From Cohnella sp. AR92 (lineage in GTDB: Bacteria > Bacillota > Bacilli > Paenibacillales > Paenibacillaceae), in assembly GCF_003990975.1 (NCBI RefSeq), contig NZ_RZJR01000005.1, positions 3,869 to 67,868 of the forward strand: a DNA stretch of 64,000 bases. The letters are read 5' to 3'. How positions within the stretch are numbered: position 1 is the stretch's first letter; the number at the start of each line of letters is the position of its first letter. Shown piece by piece: positions 16,690 to 25,925 of this stretch. Below the pieces are notes generated by a model. The model was not told where the DNA came from. It saw nothing but the letters and a program-made list of their open reading frames with translations, and did not search any database. Both the position numbers and the translations under genes were made by a program.

Positions 16690-17562
16690 ATGAAGCAGGG
16701 GGAATTGGTCGTCCGCAAATCCTATGGCGGCGATATGTTGTTCCGCGTTGACGCCGTATTCGAACGGATGGCGTTATTGCGCGGGACGGATTACAGGCTG
16801 CTGGCGGATTCGCCTGTCGACGACCTTCAATCGGTGCGGAACCCGGACGAGCTTGGAGGGACGAGGAAAGCCCGCATCCAAGCCAACGAATCCTTGAAGC
16901 GGATGAAGGAACAACGGGCGAGCATCAGCCTGTCGAAGCTGCCTACGCTTCTCAGCGCGGACAGACGTCCTTATTTCGAGATGCCCGGCAAGGTTCTCCA
17001 TCTGGATGGAGATCCGAATTATCTTCAGAAGAGCATGGCCGTATATAACCAGCTCAGGGTTCCTGCGGAGGGAGCTCATTGCCATGAGTCCCAGATGCCG
17101 CAGGTGCTGATGAGGCTGCTTCCCAAGGTTCGCCCCGATATCGTCGTCATCACCGGACATGACGGGGTACTGAAGCAACGCGAGGATTGGCACAAGCTCA
17201 CCAGCTACAAGAACTCGGTCAATTTTGTCCAAGCCGTTCATGTCGCCCGCGATTTCGAGAGCCACAAGGACTCCTTGGTCGTCGTGGCGGGCGCCTGCCA
17301 ATCCCATTTCGAAGCGCTCCTCGGAGCCGGCGCGAACTTCGCGAGCTCGCCCGGCCGCATCATGATCCACGCGCTGGATCCGGTCTATGTGGCCGTGCGC
17401 GCGGCGTTCACTCCATTCCGGGAGACGATCAACATGGAGGACGTCATCTCCAACACCATCAGCGGCATGCAGGGAGTGGGCGGGCTCGAGACGATGGGAC
17501 GTTACCGGATCGGCGTGCCTAATCCCAAATCATTGACTCCCAGCGCGGGAATCGGACAGTGA
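16690..17562 (+). CDS. yabG: Sporulation-specific cysteine protease YabG
   Basis: A 290-residue protease that in B. subtilis processes spore coat proteins such as SpoIVA and SafA late in sporulation. The length from ATG 16690 equals the B. subtilis protein and agaggtga lies just before it. Conserved stretches are VRKSYGGDMLFRV at the start, GHDGVLK near residue 156, VAGACQSHFEALLGAGANFASSPG near residue 201 (likely the catalytic Cys region) and NTISGMQGVGG near the end. It follows rsmA as in B. subtilis and has its own mother-cell promoter. Confidence 0.93.
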   Translation: MKQGELVVRKSYGGDMLFRVDAVFERMALLRGTDYRLLADSPVDDLQSVRNPDELGGTRKARIQANESLKRMKEQRASISLSKLPTLLSADRRPYFEMPGKVLHLDGDPNYLQKSMAVYNQLRVPAEGAHCHESQMPQVLMRLLPKVRPDIVVITGHDGVLKQREDWHKLTSYKNSVNFVQAVHVARDFESHKDSLVVVAGACQSHFEALLGAGANFASSPGRIMIHALDPVYVAVRAAFTPFRETINMEDVISNTISGMQGVGGLETMGRYRIGVPNPKSLTPSAGIGQ

Positions 17563-17612
17563 GCATTCGGTCCTATTTTGCGGAAATGGGCTAAGATGAG
17601 AGAAAATCACCG

Positions 17613-17641
17613 TTGACAACATTTGATCTCGGCCTTATAAT
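17613..17641 (+). promoter_or_regulatory. veg promoter P1 (sigma-A, full consensus)
   Basis: TTGACA at 17613-17618, 17-base spacer, TATAAT at 17636-17641: both hexamers are perfect. Confidence 0.85.
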
Positions 17642-17651
17642 ATTTGATCGT

Positions 17652-17681
17652 TTGACATCACCCCTCTTTTTTTGTTATAAT
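17652..17681 (+). promoter_or_regulatory. veg promoter P2 (sigma-A, full consensus)
   Basis: TTGACA at 17652-17657, 18-base spacer, TATAAT at 17676-17681, again with two perfect hexamers. P1 and P2 stand 39-40 bp apart in the same direction. The veg promoter is known as one of the strongest in B. subtilis. Confidence 0.88.
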
Positions 17682-17708
17682 TTACAGGGAAAGAGGTGGT
17701 AGTGGATC

Positions 17709-17984
17709 ATGGCTAAGAATGCGCTTATCGAGATCAAGCGAAGCTTGGAACCGCATGTCGGTTCTAAAATCATGCTCCGCGCCAATGGTGGCCGCCGCAA
17801 GACCGTTGAACGTACCGGCGTGCTGGAAGAGATATACCCTTCGGTGTTTATCGTCAAGCTGGATCAGGAACAGAATGCCTTTAAGCGGGTTTCGTACAGC
17901 TATGCAGATATCTTGACCGAATCCGTTGAAGTGATGGTTTGCAATGAAGAGGGTCAGGTAAAGATCAATTTCATGTCGCACTGA
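17709..17984 (+). CDS. veg: Veg protein
   Basis: A 91-residue small basic protein matching Veg (start MAKNALIEIKRSLEPHVG, middle GGRRKTVERTGVLEEIYPSVF). The fold is a small Sm/SH3-like barrel by family. In B. subtilis Veg stimulates biofilm formation, acting against SinR, and it is very abundant. aaagaggtgg precedes ATG 17709. Two consensus promoters lie upstream and a terminator follows, so it is a single-gene transcript with expected high expression. Confidence 0.94.
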   Translation: MAKNALIEIKRSLEPHVGSKIMLRANGGRRKTVERTGVLEEIYPSVFIVKLDQEQNAFKRVSYSYADILTESVEVMVCNEEGQVKINFMSH

Positions 17985-18000
17985 CAAGATTCGGATGATG

Positions 18001-18036
18001 GGCAGCCGCGTTCCTTGACGCGAGCTGCCTATTTTG
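18001..18036 (+). terminator. Terminator after veg
   Basis: ggcagc / gctgcc stem extended inside by cgcg pairs and followed by tatttt. Confidence 0.8.
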
Positions 18037-18124
18037 TTTGGATGAACGCCGCCAACCCGGGGAAGAATAACGGCAAGGCGCCGACAGGCGTTCCACATTC
18101 GCGTTGCGCGAGAGGAGCGGAAGA

Positions 18125-18304
18125 ATGAGCCGGAGAAGAAGGAGCACGATGTCCGAGGAATTCAAAGCGGAGCTTGCGAAGGATCTTGGTTTCTACAACA
18201 CCGTTCAGAATGAGGGCTGGGGCGGCATACGCGCCAAGGATGCCGGGAATATGGTCAAACGGGCGATTCAGATTGCCGAGCAGGCGGCTTCCCGCAAGCC
18301 ATGA
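18125..18304 (+). CDS. sspF: Small acid-soluble spore protein SspF, alpha/beta type
   Basis: A 59-residue DNA-binding spore protein. The pattern [17 protein letters not shown] and [18 protein letters not shown] is that of SspF in the alpha/beta SASP family, which coats forespore DNA and protects it from UV and chemicals. ATG 18125 is chosen since ggagcgg lies before it and the resulting MSRRRRS start resembles family members. It sits between veg and ispE as in B. subtilis. I could not find a clear sigma-G promoter upstream. Confidence 0.93.
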   Translation: MSRRRRSTMSEEFKAELAKDLGFYNTVQNEGWGGIRAKDAGNMVKRAIQIAEQAASRKP

Positions 18305-18339
18305 CCGAACGGCCAACGATGGAAATAGCAGCATAACGG

Positions 18340-18377
18340 CGGCGCTCTTCTTCTAACGGGAAGGGTGCCGCTTTCTT
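18340..18377 (+). terminator. Terminator after sspF
   Basis: A 10-bp stem cggcgctctt / aagggtgccg with two G-T pairs, then ctttctt. Confidence 0.72.
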
Positions 18378-18484
18378 GTCTTTCTCCTGGCGCAGGGACG
18401 GAAATCGCATTTCTCTCGGGGGTTTGTTATAATATGTAAAGCTTTTTCAAGCCCAAGATTGCACTGCTCCTACAGGTGATGATA

Positions 18485-19345
18485 ATGACAATAAAAGTGT
18501 ACGAAAAGGCTCCGGCCAAAATCAATCTGCTGCTGGATGTTCTGCGCAAGCGCGAGGACGGCTACCATGAGGTCGAGATGATCATGACCATGGTGGATCT
18601 AGCCGACCGGCTCGAGATGTACGAGCTCCCCCGCGACCAGATCGTTCTCTCCAGCCACGCCGGGTTCATTCCCCTCGACGAGAAGAACCTCGCTTTCCAG
18701 GCAGCGCGGCTCATCAAGGATCGATATGGAGTGAAGCGCGGCGTTTACATCCATCTGGATAAGCAAATCCCGGTCGCGGCCGGCCTTGCGGGAGGCAGCA
18801 GCGATGCCGCCGCGGCGCTGCGGGGACTGAACCGGCTGTGGGAACTGGGACTGTCGCTGCCCGAGCTGGAAGCTCTGGGAGCGGAGCTGGGTTCCGACGT
18901 TCCGTTCTGCATTCGAGGAGGCACGGCGGTTGCGCGAGGCCGAGGCGAGAAGCTGGAATCGATCGAGAGCCCTCCGCAATGCTGGGTCATCCTCGCCAAG
19001 CCTCCGATCAACGTGTCGACCGCGGACGTCTATGGCAAGCTCCGCGCGAACGAGATCAAGGATCACCCATCGATCCCGGGAATGATCGACGCGATCCGGC
19101 GCGAGTCTTTCCACGACGTATGCGCCGGGCTCGGCAACGTTCTGGAATCGGTCACTCTGCCTAAATATCCGGAGGTCCGCCAGATCAAGGAAGTCATGAC
19201 CAAGCTGGGAGCCGACGGCGTGCTTATGTCCGGCAGCGGCCCAACGGTGTTCGGCCTGGTCTCCAAGGAATCCAAGGTGTCGAGAATCTATAACGGGCTG
19301 CGAGGCTTCTGCAAAGAAGTTTACGTGGTACGGCTCCTTACTTAA
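18485..19345 (+). CDS. ispE: 4-diphosphocytidyl-2-C-methyl-D-erythritol kinase IspE
   Basis: A 286-residue GHMP kinase of the MEP isoprenoid pathway. It has the start [27 protein letters not shown], the ATP loop [16 protein letters not shown] near residue 95 (GHMP motif 2) and [12 protein letters not shown] near residue 250 (motif 3). ATG 18485 is preferred to in-frame GTG 18476 because aggtgatgata lies at proper distance. A TATAAT at 18428-18433 may be its -10 box, with no clear -35. Gene order sspF-ispE-purR is that of B. subtilis. Confidence 0.95.
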   Translation: MTIKVYEKAPAKINLLLDVLRKREDGYHEVEMIMTMVDLADRLEMYELPRDQIVLSSHAGFIPLDEKNLAFQAARLIKDRYGVKRGVYIHLDKQIPVAAGLAGGSSDAAAALRGLNRLWELGLSLPELEALGAELGSDVPFCIRGGTAVARGRGEKLESIESPPQCWVILAKPPINVSTADVYGKLRANEIKDHPSIPGMIDAIRRESFHDVCAGLGNVLESVTLPKYPEVRQIKEVMTKLGADGVLMSGSGPTVFGLVSKESKVSRIYNGLRGFCKEVYVVRLLT

Positions 19346-19473
19346 AAAAGGACATACTTACAAGTTCGATGTCAGGAATGTTACCATGACAATGAGTGAA
19401 GTCTTGCTCAAAACCGGATAAAGATGTTATGATTGCGATAAATTATTCGGGTTTTGGACGGGAGAGAGGACCT

Positions 19474-20307
19474 GTGAAAAAGTTGAAACGAAGCGCGCGG
19501 CTTGTAGAGATGACTCAGTACTTGTTGGCCCGTCCCCATACGTTAATATCTCTGACAGCCTTCGCGGATCGCTACCAATCGGCCAAGTCTTCCATTAGCG
19601 AAGATCTGGCTATTATCAAAGAAGTGTTCGAAGGAGAAGGTATTGGGGACCTGCACACGCTGGCCGGGGCCGCCGGAGGCGTCCGCTTTATTCCGCGGTG
19701 CAGCAAGGACTTCGCTCTGGAGAAGATCAAGGAGATGTGCCGCCAGCTGGAGCAGCCGGACCGACTGCTGCCGGGAGGCTATTTATATATGACCGATCTG
19801 CTGGGCCAACCCGCGCTGCTGCAAGAGGCCGGCCAGATGTTCGCTACGGCGTTCGCCGATCGGGAGATCGACGCCATTATGACCGTGGAGACGAAGGGGA
19901 TTCCGTTAGCCTATGCCACTTCCTTGTACCTGAATGTCCCGGTCGTAATCGTTCGCCGGGACCATAAAGTCACGGAGGGCTCCGTAGTCAGCATCAATTA
20001 CGTGTCCGGCTCGACCAAGAGAATTCAGACCATGTCTCTCGCTAGACGCGCTTTAAGGGAGCAATCCCGCGTGCTGATCATCGACGACTTCATGAAAGCG
20101 GGCGGAACGGTTCAAGGAATGATCGACCTGCTTCATGAGTTCAGGGCCGTCGTAGCCGGCGTAGGAGTGTTCGTGGAATCCGGGGAGATCGATAACGAAG
20201 AGAGGCTGCTTCACGATTACGTCTCGCTCGCCCGTTTGACAGAGGTAGATTTGAAGACAAGACAGATTACCGTTCAACCCGGTAATTTCTTTAAGGAGGA
20301 ATCATGA
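19474..20307 (+). CDS. purR: Purine operon repressor PurR
   Basis: A 277-residue repressor of purine synthesis genes whose inducer is PRPP. Residues 1-75 form the winged-helix DNA-binding domain ([18 protein letters not shown] at the start) and the rest is a phosphoribosyltransferase-like domain with the PRPP loop [14 protein letters not shown] near residue 197. GTG 19474 with ggagagagga upstream gives the normal family length; an upstream in-frame start would add 26 unconserved residues. The stop overlaps the ridA start, so the two are coupled, as in B. subtilis purR-yabJ. Confidence 0.95.
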   Translation: MKKLKRSARLVEMTQYLLARPHTLISLTAFADRYQSAKSSISEDLAIIKEVFEGEGIGDLHTLAGAAGGVRFIPRCSKDFALEKIKEMCRQLEQPDRLLPGGYLYMTDLLGQPALLQEAGQMFATAFADREIDAIMTVETKGIPLAYATSLYLNVPVVIVRRDHKVTEGSVVSINYVSGSTKRIQTMSLARRALREQSRVLIIDDFMKAGGTVQGMIDLLHEFRAVVAGVGVFVESGEIDNEERLLHDYVSLARLTEVDLKTRQITVQPGNFFKEES

Positions 20308-20699
20308 TGGCAGCTTTGGAGAAGATCTCTACGAATTCGGCACCTGCCGCGATTGGCCCTTACGCGCAAGCCGTACGCCATGGCGATCTGCTATACACGT
20401 CCGGACAGATTCCGTTGACCCCGGAAGGCACTCTCGTCGAGGGAGGCATCGAGGAGCAAACGCATCAGGTGTTGGCTAACCTGAAGGCCGTTCTGGCCGC
20501 CGTCGGAGCCGACCTGACGAACGTCATCAAGACGACCGTCTTCCTGAAGGACATGAACCAATTCGCGACGTTCAATTCGGTTTACGGCACCTACTTTTCC
20601 GAACACACCCCAGCCCGCTCAACCGTAGAAGTGGCGCGGCTTCCGAGGGATGTTCTTGTCGAAATTGAGGTTATTTCGACAATCCCTGTCGAAGCTTAG
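20304..20699 (+). CDS. ridA: 2-iminobutanoate/2-iminopropanoate deaminase RidA (YabJ)
   Basis: A 131-residue trimeric Rid/YjgF/UK114 protein that hydrolyses reactive enamine/imine intermediates of PLP enzymes. Marks: [12 protein letters not shown] near residue 14, [12 protein letters not shown] near residue 31, the active-site arginine in [14 protein letters not shown] near residue 104 and LVEIEVIS at the end. aaggagga precedes tandem ATGs at 20304 and 20307. It overlaps the end of purR by four bases. In B. subtilis YabJ is also needed for PurR-dependent repression. Confidence 0.95.
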   Translation: MMAALEKISTNSAPAAIGPYAQAVRHGDLLYTSGQIPLTPEGTLVEGGIEEQTHQVLANLKAVLAAVGADLTNVIKTTVFLKDMNQFATFNSVYGTYFSEHTPARSTVEVARLPRDVLVEIEVISTIPVEA

Positions 20700-20750
20700 A
20701 ACGAGCAAAAAATTATTTCAAGTTAGACCGGTTATTTTCCAATAAAAAGA

Positions 20751-20776
20751 AGGAATTTGCACGGTAATGTGGAATA
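20751..20776 (+). promoter_or_regulatory. Sigma-H promoter of spoVG
   Basis: AGGAATT at 20751-20757, 13-base spacer and GGAATA at 20771-20776 closely match the classical B. subtilis spoVG sigma-H promoter in both sequence and spacing. The upstream 40 bases are A/T-rich, as at the B. subtilis gene, where AbrB binds. Confidence 0.8.
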
Positions 20777-20817
20777 TTACACCAAGTCTTCCGAAGGGAC
20801 AAAGGTGGTGAACACAA

Positions 20818-21102
20818 GTGCAAATTACAGATGTGAGGCTCCGCCGCGTTAATTCCGAGGGGCGCATGAAGGCTATTGCTTCCATTACCATTGATAACGA
20901 GTTCGTCGTTCATGATATCCGCGTGATCGACGGCAACAATGGGATGTTCGTTGCTATGCCGAGCAAGCGGACTCCAGATGGAGAGTTCCGTGACATTGCT
21001 CACCCCATTTCCTCCGGCACACGCGAGAAAATCCAATCCGCCGTTCTGGCGGAGTACGAACGGGCTGCTCAAGACGAAGAAGTATTGGTCGAAGGCGCCT
21101 AA
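20818..21102 (+). CDS. spoVG: Septation and RNA-binding regulator SpoVG
   Basis: A 94-residue regulator (start [19 protein letters not shown]; later [20 protein letters not shown]) matching SpoVG along its whole length. It affects spore cortex formation and septation in B. subtilis and binds nucleic acid in other Firmicutes. GTG 20818 is the start, with aaaggtggtg upstream. A sigma-H promoter precedes it and a terminator follows. AbrB, encoded 10 kb earlier, is the known repressor of this gene in B. subtilis. Confidence 0.96.
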   Translation: MQITDVRLRRVNSEGRMKAIASITIDNEFVVHDIRVIDGNNGMFVAMPSKRTPDGEFRDIAHPISSGTREKIQSAVLAEYERAAQDEEVLVEGA

Positions 21103-21140
21103 CAGGCATGATAGAGAGACGGTTAATAAGTTTCGATTCA

Positions 21141-21166
21141 GAGAGGGCCCGACTTGGGCTCTCTTT
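21141..21166 (+). terminator. Terminator after spoVG
   Basis: Stem agagggccc / gggctctct with one non-Watson-Crick pair and a five-base loop, then ttttcat. Confidence 0.78.
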
Positions 21167-21241
21167 TCATTTGCGCCGGAATAAGCTAAACTTTAGAGAT
21201 TGCGGATTGACTTGGATGATGGAAAAAGGGGGTCTCGTTGT

Positions 21242-22636
21242 TTGAGAAGATTGGCTATCGTATTAGCGGCCGGACAAGGCAAACGGATGAAATCCAAATT
21301 ATATAAAGTCCTTCATCCCGTATGCGGCAAACCGATGGTAAGCCACGTATTGGATGCGGTGAAAAAAGCGTCTTGCGAGCGTTCGGTCGTCATTGTGGGT
21401 CACGGGGCCGAAGCGGTGAAGGCGCATCTCGGCGATGCCGCCGAATACGTTCTGCAGGCCGAGCAATTGGGAACCGGACATGCCGTGCTTCAGACCAAGG
21501 CGCTGCTCGGCGATCTGGACGGAGTGACCTTGGTCGTTTGCGGAGACACTCCGCTGGTTACGGCGGAGACGCTTGAGGCTCTGGCAGCGCTGCATGCCCA
21601 AGAAGGAGCTTCCGCCTCGATTCTTACCGCCGACCTGGAAGAACCCACGGGCTATGGGAGGATCATTCGCGGGCAGAACGGCGAAGTCGTGGGCATCGTC
21701 GAGCAGAAGGACTGCACGCCGGAACAAGCGCGAATTCAAGAGATTAATACCGGTACCTACTGCTTCGATAACCGCAAACTGTTCGAAGCGCTCTCTCAGG
21801 TCACGAATCAGAATGCCCAGGGCGAATACTACCTTACGGACGTGATCGGCATTCTGCAGAAGCAGAGCCTGCGAATCTCCGCCTACAAGTCGAAGGATCC
21901 CGCCGAGGCGATCGGCGTCAACGACCGCATCGCGCTTGGCGAGGCGGAACGGCTCATGCGCGGAAGGATCGCAAGAGCGCATCAGGCGGGCGGCGTTACC
22001 TTGATCGACGCCGCAAATACGTATATCGAGGCGGACGTGACGATCGGAGAGGACACGGTGATTTATCCCGGAACCGTCCTTAAAGGCCGTACCTCGATCG
22101 GATCGGATTGCGTGATCGGTCCCAACTCCGAGCTTAAGGACACGTCGGTCGGGAACGGCACGACGATTCGCCAGTCGGTGACGGACGAAGCCGAGTTGGG
22201 CGAAGGCTGCAGCGTCGGTCCGTTCGCTTATCTGCGTCCAGGCACCAAGCTGGCCGCCCGCGTTAAGATCGGCGATTTCGTCGAGGTGAAGAACGCAACG
22301 GTCGGCGAGGGAAGCAAGATTCCTCACCTAAGCTATGTCGGGGACGCAACGGTCGGCTCCGGCGTAAACATCGGATGCGGCGCGATTACCGCCAACTACG
22401 ATGGTTATAATAAGTCGAGAACGGAGATCGGCGACAATGCCTTCGTCGGCAGCAACGTCAATCTGATTGCTCCGGTTACCGTAGGCGAAGGCGCCTATGT
22501 CGTGGCGGGCTCTACGATTACCCAGAATGTCGGAGCCAACGACGTCGCGATCGCCCGCGAACGCCAGGTCAACAAACAGGGCTATGCGGAGAAGCTCCGC
22601 GCCAGGGCGCGTGCCCAAAAAAACAAGAACCAATAA
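21242..22636 (+). CDS. glmU: Bifunctional UDP-GlcNAc pyrophosphorylase / glucosamine-1-P acetyltransferase GlmU
   Basis: A 464-residue enzyme making UDP-GlcNAc for peptidoglycan. The N-terminal uridyltransferase domain starts [19 protein letters not shown] and includes [14 protein letters not shown] near residue 100. From about residue 250 a left-handed beta-helix of hexapeptide repeats forms the acetyltransferase ([35 protein letters not shown] near residue 362 with the catalytic histidine just before it). TTG 21242 is chosen because aaaaaggggg lies nine bases before it; the protein then has the family length. The next gene is prs, 48 bases on. Confidence 0.95.
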   Translation: MRRLAIVLAAGQGKRMKSKLYKVLHPVCGKPMVSHVLDAVKKASCERSVVIVGHGAEAVKAHLGDAAEYVLQAEQLGTGHAVLQTKALLGDLDGVTLVVCGDTPLVTAETLEALAALHAQEGASASILTADLEEPTGYGRIIRGQNGEVVGIVEQKDCTPEQARIQEINTGTYCFDNRKLFEALSQVTNQNAQGEYYLTDVIGILQKQSLRISAYKSKDPAEAIGVNDRIALGEAERLMRGRIARAHQAGGVTLIDAANTYIEADVTIGEDTVIYPGTVLKGRTSIGSDCVIGPNSELKDTSVGNGTTIRQSVTDEAELGEGCSVGPFAYLRPGTKLAARVKIGDFVEVKNATVGEGSKIPHLSYVGDATVGSGVNIGCGAITANYDGYNKSRTEIGDNAFVGSNVNLIAPVTVGEGAYVVAGSTITQNVGANDVAIARERQVNKQGYAEKLRARARAQKNKNQ

Positions 22637-22684
22637 CTCGTTCTCTCGTATCTATTCTATAAAAGTATTTTAAGGCGGTGCGTC

Positions 22685-23641
22685 ATGACTTACCCAGATA
22701 ATACTCTCAAGCTTTTCTCCGGCAACTCCAACCCGCGTCTAGCTGAAGCAATCGCTCGCAGCATCGGAATCAAACTAGGCGACGCGGAGATGAGACGATT
22801 CAGCGACGGCGAGATCCATATTCGCCTGAACGAAAGCGTTCGCGGCAGCGACGTCTTCGTCGTGCAGTCGACCTCTCAGCCGGTCAATGAGCATCTGATG
22901 GAGCTTCTCGTTATGGTAGACGCCCTGAAGAGAGCTTCGGCGAAGACGATCAACGTCGTCGTGCCTTACTACGGCTATGCGAGACAAGACCGCAAGGCTC
23001 GCTCGCGCGATCCGATCACCGCGAAGCTGGTCGCGAATCTGATCGAGACGGCCGGAGCTCACCGCGTCATCGCCATGGACTTGCATGCGATGCAGATTCA
23101 GGGCTTCTTCGACATTCCGGTCGACCATCTGTTGGGAGTTCCGATTCTGGGCGACTACTTCCAGAGCAAGGGACTGCTTGCGCCGGTCGTGGTCTCTCCG
23201 GACCATGGCGGCGTCGTTCGCGCTCGCCGTCTGGCCGATGAGCTCCAAGCTCCGCTTGCCATCATCGACAAGCGCCGTCCCGAGCCTAACGTCGTGGAAG
23301 TCATGAACATTATCGGTGACGTCTCGGGACGCACCGCGATCCTGATCGACGACATTATCGACACCGCGGGAACGATCTCGCTGGCGGCGGAAGCGCTCAT
23401 GAAAGCGGGAGCTCGCGAGATCTATTGCTGCTGTACGCACCCGGTTCTCTCCGGCAAGGCGCTGGAGCGCTTGGAAGCGGCTCCGATCACGGAAGTGGTC
23501 GTGACCGACACGATTCCTCTGAGGGATCCTTCCGCTTCGACGAAGCTTAGAGTGCTCTCCGTTGCTCCGCTTATCGCGGAAGCGATCGTCCGCATCCACG
23601 AGCAGCAGTCGATCAGCAAGCTATTCGAGCCGCACGTTTAA
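22685..23641 (+). CDS. prs: Ribose-phosphate pyrophosphokinase
   Basis: A 318-residue PRPP synthase, source of PRPP for purine, pyrimidine, His and Trp synthesis. Motifs: [15 protein letters not shown] at the start, the catalytic loop [17 protein letters not shown] near residue 100, HLHAMQ-like metal site [11 protein letters not shown] near residue 133 and the PRPP loop [14 protein letters not shown] near residue 220. The rest of the pathway link is local: PurR, which senses PRPP, is encoded 3 kb upstream. The start ATG 22685 has aaggcggtgcgtc before it. Confidence 0.97.
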   Translation: MTYPDNTLKLFSGNSNPRLAEAIARSIGIKLGDAEMRRFSDGEIHIRLNESVRGSDVFVVQSTSQPVNEHLMELLVMVDALKRASAKTINVVVPYYGYARQDRKARSRDPITAKLVANLIETAGAHRVIAMDLHAMQIQGFFDIPVDHLLGVPILGDYFQSKGLLAPVVVSPDHGGVVRARRLADELQAPLAIIDKRRPEPNVVEVMNIIGDVSGRTAILIDDIIDTAGTISLAAEALMKAGAREIYCCCTHPVLSGKALERLEAAPITEVVVTDTIPLRDPSASTKLRVLSVAPLIAEAIVRIHEQQSISKLFEPHV

Positions 23642-23702
23642 TGTTTAGGCTAAGGCGCTAACGGGTACTAATAGGTGTATCACCGTCAGGAGGGATCGCC
23701 TA

Positions 23703-24350
23703 ATGAGTACGACGTTACATGCCGAAGCACGCCAGCCATCCACCAAGAGCGCTCTGCGTCAGCTGCGGAAGCAGGGGAAGATTCCGGGCGTTGTCTACAG
23801 CAAGGAGATGGGGACAGGCTCCGCCATCGCATTGGACAGCAAGGAGCTTATGCCCCTGCTTAGAGGCGGGGACGCCAGGAGCATTCTTCAGTTGGAAGTC
23901 CCGGCTCAGGGCAGCAAGCCGGTCTTGTTATCCGAGCTGCAACGCGATCCGATGAGCGGACAAGTTCTCCATGTCGACTTCCGTCATATCAACCTGAACG
24001 AGAAGATTCATTCCTTGGTCCGATTGGAGATTCAAGGGGTAAGTCCGGGAGAGAAGGAGGGCGGGATGCTTCAGCCTATCCTGCATGAGCTGGAAGTGGA
24101 ATGCGTCGCGAAGGATCTGCCGGCTTCGATACCGGTCGATATCGGTACCCTGGAGATCGGCGGCCATATTCTGGTCAGAGACCTGAAGCTTCCCGAGGGA
24201 GTTACCGCAGCGGCGGACCCGGAAGCGGTCGTGATCGCCGTGCTCGCTCCGCAGAAGGAACGCACGGAGGCCGAGCTTGAGGCGATGGACGATGCGGCGG
24301 AAGAGAACGAGAACCATGCTCGCGCCGCGATGGCCGTGGAGACGGATTAA
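23703..24350 (+). CDS. rplY: 50S ribosomal protein L25 / general stress protein Ctc
   Basis: A 215-residue protein of the L25/TL5/Ctc family that binds 5S rRNA. The N-terminal L25 domain (about 1-95) has LRQLRKQGKIPGVVYSKE and the C-terminal TL5 beta domain runs about 96-185; the tail (185-215) is acidic. The start ATG 23703 follows gtcaggagggatcgcct. In B. subtilis ctc follows prs and is under sigma-B; I see no clear sigma-B site in the 61-base gap here. A terminator follows. Confidence 0.93.
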   Translation: MSTTLHAEARQPSTKSALRQLRKQGKIPGVVYSKEMGTGSAIALDSKELMPLLRGGDARSILQLEVPAQGSKPVLLSELQRDPMSGQVLHVDFRHINLNEKIHSLVRLEIQGVSPGEKEGGMLQPILHELEVECVAKDLPASIPVDIGTLEIGGHILVRDLKLPEGVTAAADPEAVVIAVLAPQKERTEAELEAMDDAAEENENHARAAMAVETD

Positions 24351-24387
24351 AGACGGGCTTCCGAACGGGAGTCGGCCTGTGCATGAG

Positions 24388-24427
24388 GAGAGTGCGGACG
24401 AGCATGCGTTCCGCACTCTCTATTTTT
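24388..24427 (+). terminator. Terminator after rplY
   Basis: A strong 11-bp perfect stem gagagtgcgga / tccgcactctc followed by tattttt. Confidence 0.92.
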
Positions 24428-24436
24428 CCATAGGGG

Positions 24437-24637
24437 TCAATATCCGGGCCGCGAGATGAAGGTGAATTGCTTGCGGCTGTACAAGATGCTGTTGACCTTA
24501 ACGAATTCTTTGCCATAATATTCGATGAAGCCTATGTCCTTGTGGATGGTGCCCCGATACACTTGAATGGGCACGTCGGAGGCCATATGATCGAGGAAGT
24601 GGCAATCATCGAATATCATCTGTCCGTTCAAGTACAT
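24437..24637 (-). CDS. Small hypothetical protein on the minus strand
   Basis: A possible 66-residue protein (start MYLNGQMIFDDCHFLDHM) pointing against its neighbours. On the minus strand an aaagaagg site stands about ten bases before its ATG, and the coding frame is not a shadow of a plus-strand gene, since the region between rplY and pth has none. No motif or family is recognised. The sequence is aromatic-rich and acidic-basic mixed, with no signal peptide. It has no B. subtilis counterpart at this place. Confidence 0.5.
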   Translation of the reverse strand: MYLNGQMIFDDCHFLDHMASDVPIQVYRGTIHKDIGFIEYYGKEFVKVNSILYSRKQFTFISRPGY

Positions 24638-24806
24638 CTACCATACCTTCTTTCGATCGGATAAGTTGGCTTTTATAAATGATGACACTTCAGGATGCGG
24701 AATCGTTCCATGGCATGAACCACTTTTTTATAAGCGGTCGGTCCCAACGAGCTTGGGTTCATGGCAACGATGACATTCTATTCGGGAAGATCGGGGGATT
24801 ATTCAT

Positions 24807-25376
24807 ATGAGATGGATTGTGGGATTGGGGAATCCCGGATCCGCCTACGAAGCGACGCGGCACAACGCCGGCTTCATGGTGATTGACGAGCTGGCGAGAA
24901 GATGGGGAACGAGCGTCGCCCAGAACAAATGCAAGGCGCTGATCGGCGAAGCGCGCGTGGACAACCAGAAGGTTGCCTTGATCAAGCCGATGACCTTCAT
25001 GAACCTGTCCGGCGAATCGGTGCGCGCGTTCATGGACTTCTACAAGGTCAAGCTGGAGGACATGATTGTCGTATACGACGATCTGGACACCGATATCGGG
25101 CGTATCCGGCTTCGGTACCAAGGAAGCGCAGGAGGTCACAACGGAATCAAATCCATCATTCAGCACGTCGGCACCCAAACGTTCAATCGAGTTCGCATGG
25201 GAATCTCCCGTCCGAAGAACGGGCAGCCCGTCGTCGATTTTGTCCTCGCTCCTTTCGCGAAGGCGGAACAGACGGATCTCCGCAGAATGATAGAGGAAGC
25301 CTGCGATGCGATAGAATTCGCGCTATCCCATCCGTTCGACCAATCCATGGCGAAGTTCAACGGCAAATCGGACTGA
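24807..25376 (+). CDS. pth: Peptidyl-tRNA hydrolase
   Basis: A 189-residue enzyme (SpoVC in B. subtilis) that frees tRNA from dropped-off peptidyl-tRNA. The family blocks are VGLGNPGSAYEATRHNAGF at the start (catalytic His in RHNAG), MTFMNLSGESVRAF near residue 63, YDDLDTDIGRIRLR near residue 91 and GSAGGHNGIKSI near residue 107. gatcggggg precedes ATG 24807. It lies between rplY and fin as in B. subtilis. Confidence 0.96.
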   Translation: MRWIVGLGNPGSAYEATRHNAGFMVIDELARRWGTSVAQNKCKALIGEARVDNQKVALIKPMTFMNLSGESVRAFMDFYKVKLEDMIVVYDDLDTDIGRIRLRYQGSAGGHNGIKSIIQHVGTQTFNRVRMGISRPKNGQPVVDFVLAPFAKAEQTDLRRMIEEACDAIEFALSHPFDQSMAKFNGKSD

Positions 25377-25482
25377 AGCACGTCTTATAATCCGAAATTC
25401 GCGCTTAATAATGGCGGGAACGGGGCATACTGAAGGTGACGCGGCCCAGGCCGCATACCCCATCTTCAGGAGGCATACATAT

Positions 25483-25713
25483 ATGGCTGTAAACTATGTC
25501 TGCCGGCATTGCCGGATGCCGCTTGGAAGCTTGGATTCGCTGCAAGTAGAGGACTACAGGCTGGGCTTCCATTTCTTGACCCCCGAGGAGCGAAAGCGTA
25601 TAATATCGTATAATTCCAACGGGGATGCGACTGTTCAGGTGATATGCGAATACTGCAGTCAAACCTTGGAGAGCCATCCGGAGCTGGTCCTGCAATCGAA
25701 TCCGCTCCAGTGA
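25483..25713 (+). CDS. fin: Anti-sigma-F factor Fin (YabK)
   Basis: A 76-residue zinc-binding protein that shuts down sigma-F activity in the forespore and helps the change to sigma-G. Two cysteine pairs are visible: CRHC near residue 7 and CEYC near residue 57. ATG 25483 has a strong caggagg site; longer in-frame readings lack one. Together with csfB at the start of the window it gives the forespore a pair of anti-sigma switches. Order pth-fin-mfd is that of B. subtilis. Confidence 0.92.
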   Translation: MAVNYVCRHCRMPLGSLDSLQVEDYRLGFHFLTPEERKRIISYNSNGDATVQVICEYCSQTLESHPELVLQSNPLQ

Positions 25714-25733
25714 GCCCTAATCGATTGATAGCG

Positions 25734-25763
25734 AGGCCTTGGCATGTGCCGGGGCTTCTTTTT
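25734..25763 (+). terminator. Terminator after fin
   Basis: aggccttgg / ccggggctt stem with G-T pairs followed by cttttt. Confidence 0.65.
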
Positions 25764-25925
25764 GAACTTCCTCTATGCCCGCGGCTGCTCCTCTTCGAAT
25801 GTGCGATTCTTAGCTGATCCCCGCGATGCTTCGCCTGCGTCCCCGATCTCATGAGGATGTTGGATTGCGATTTCGTAAGCAACTGTTTTTGCTTGTTCGG
25901 TGCCAGTAATGAAAGGGGAAACGTA

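Noticed and set aside
21299..22327. A 342-codon minus-strand frame inside glmU
   Set aside because: glmU is a certain gene with all its motifs; the opposite frame shows only mirrored codon bias.
25380..25482. Sigma-F promoter before fin
   Set aside because: fin is a sigma-F gene in B. subtilis, but the GCATA-like motifs here have no -10 element at the right distance.
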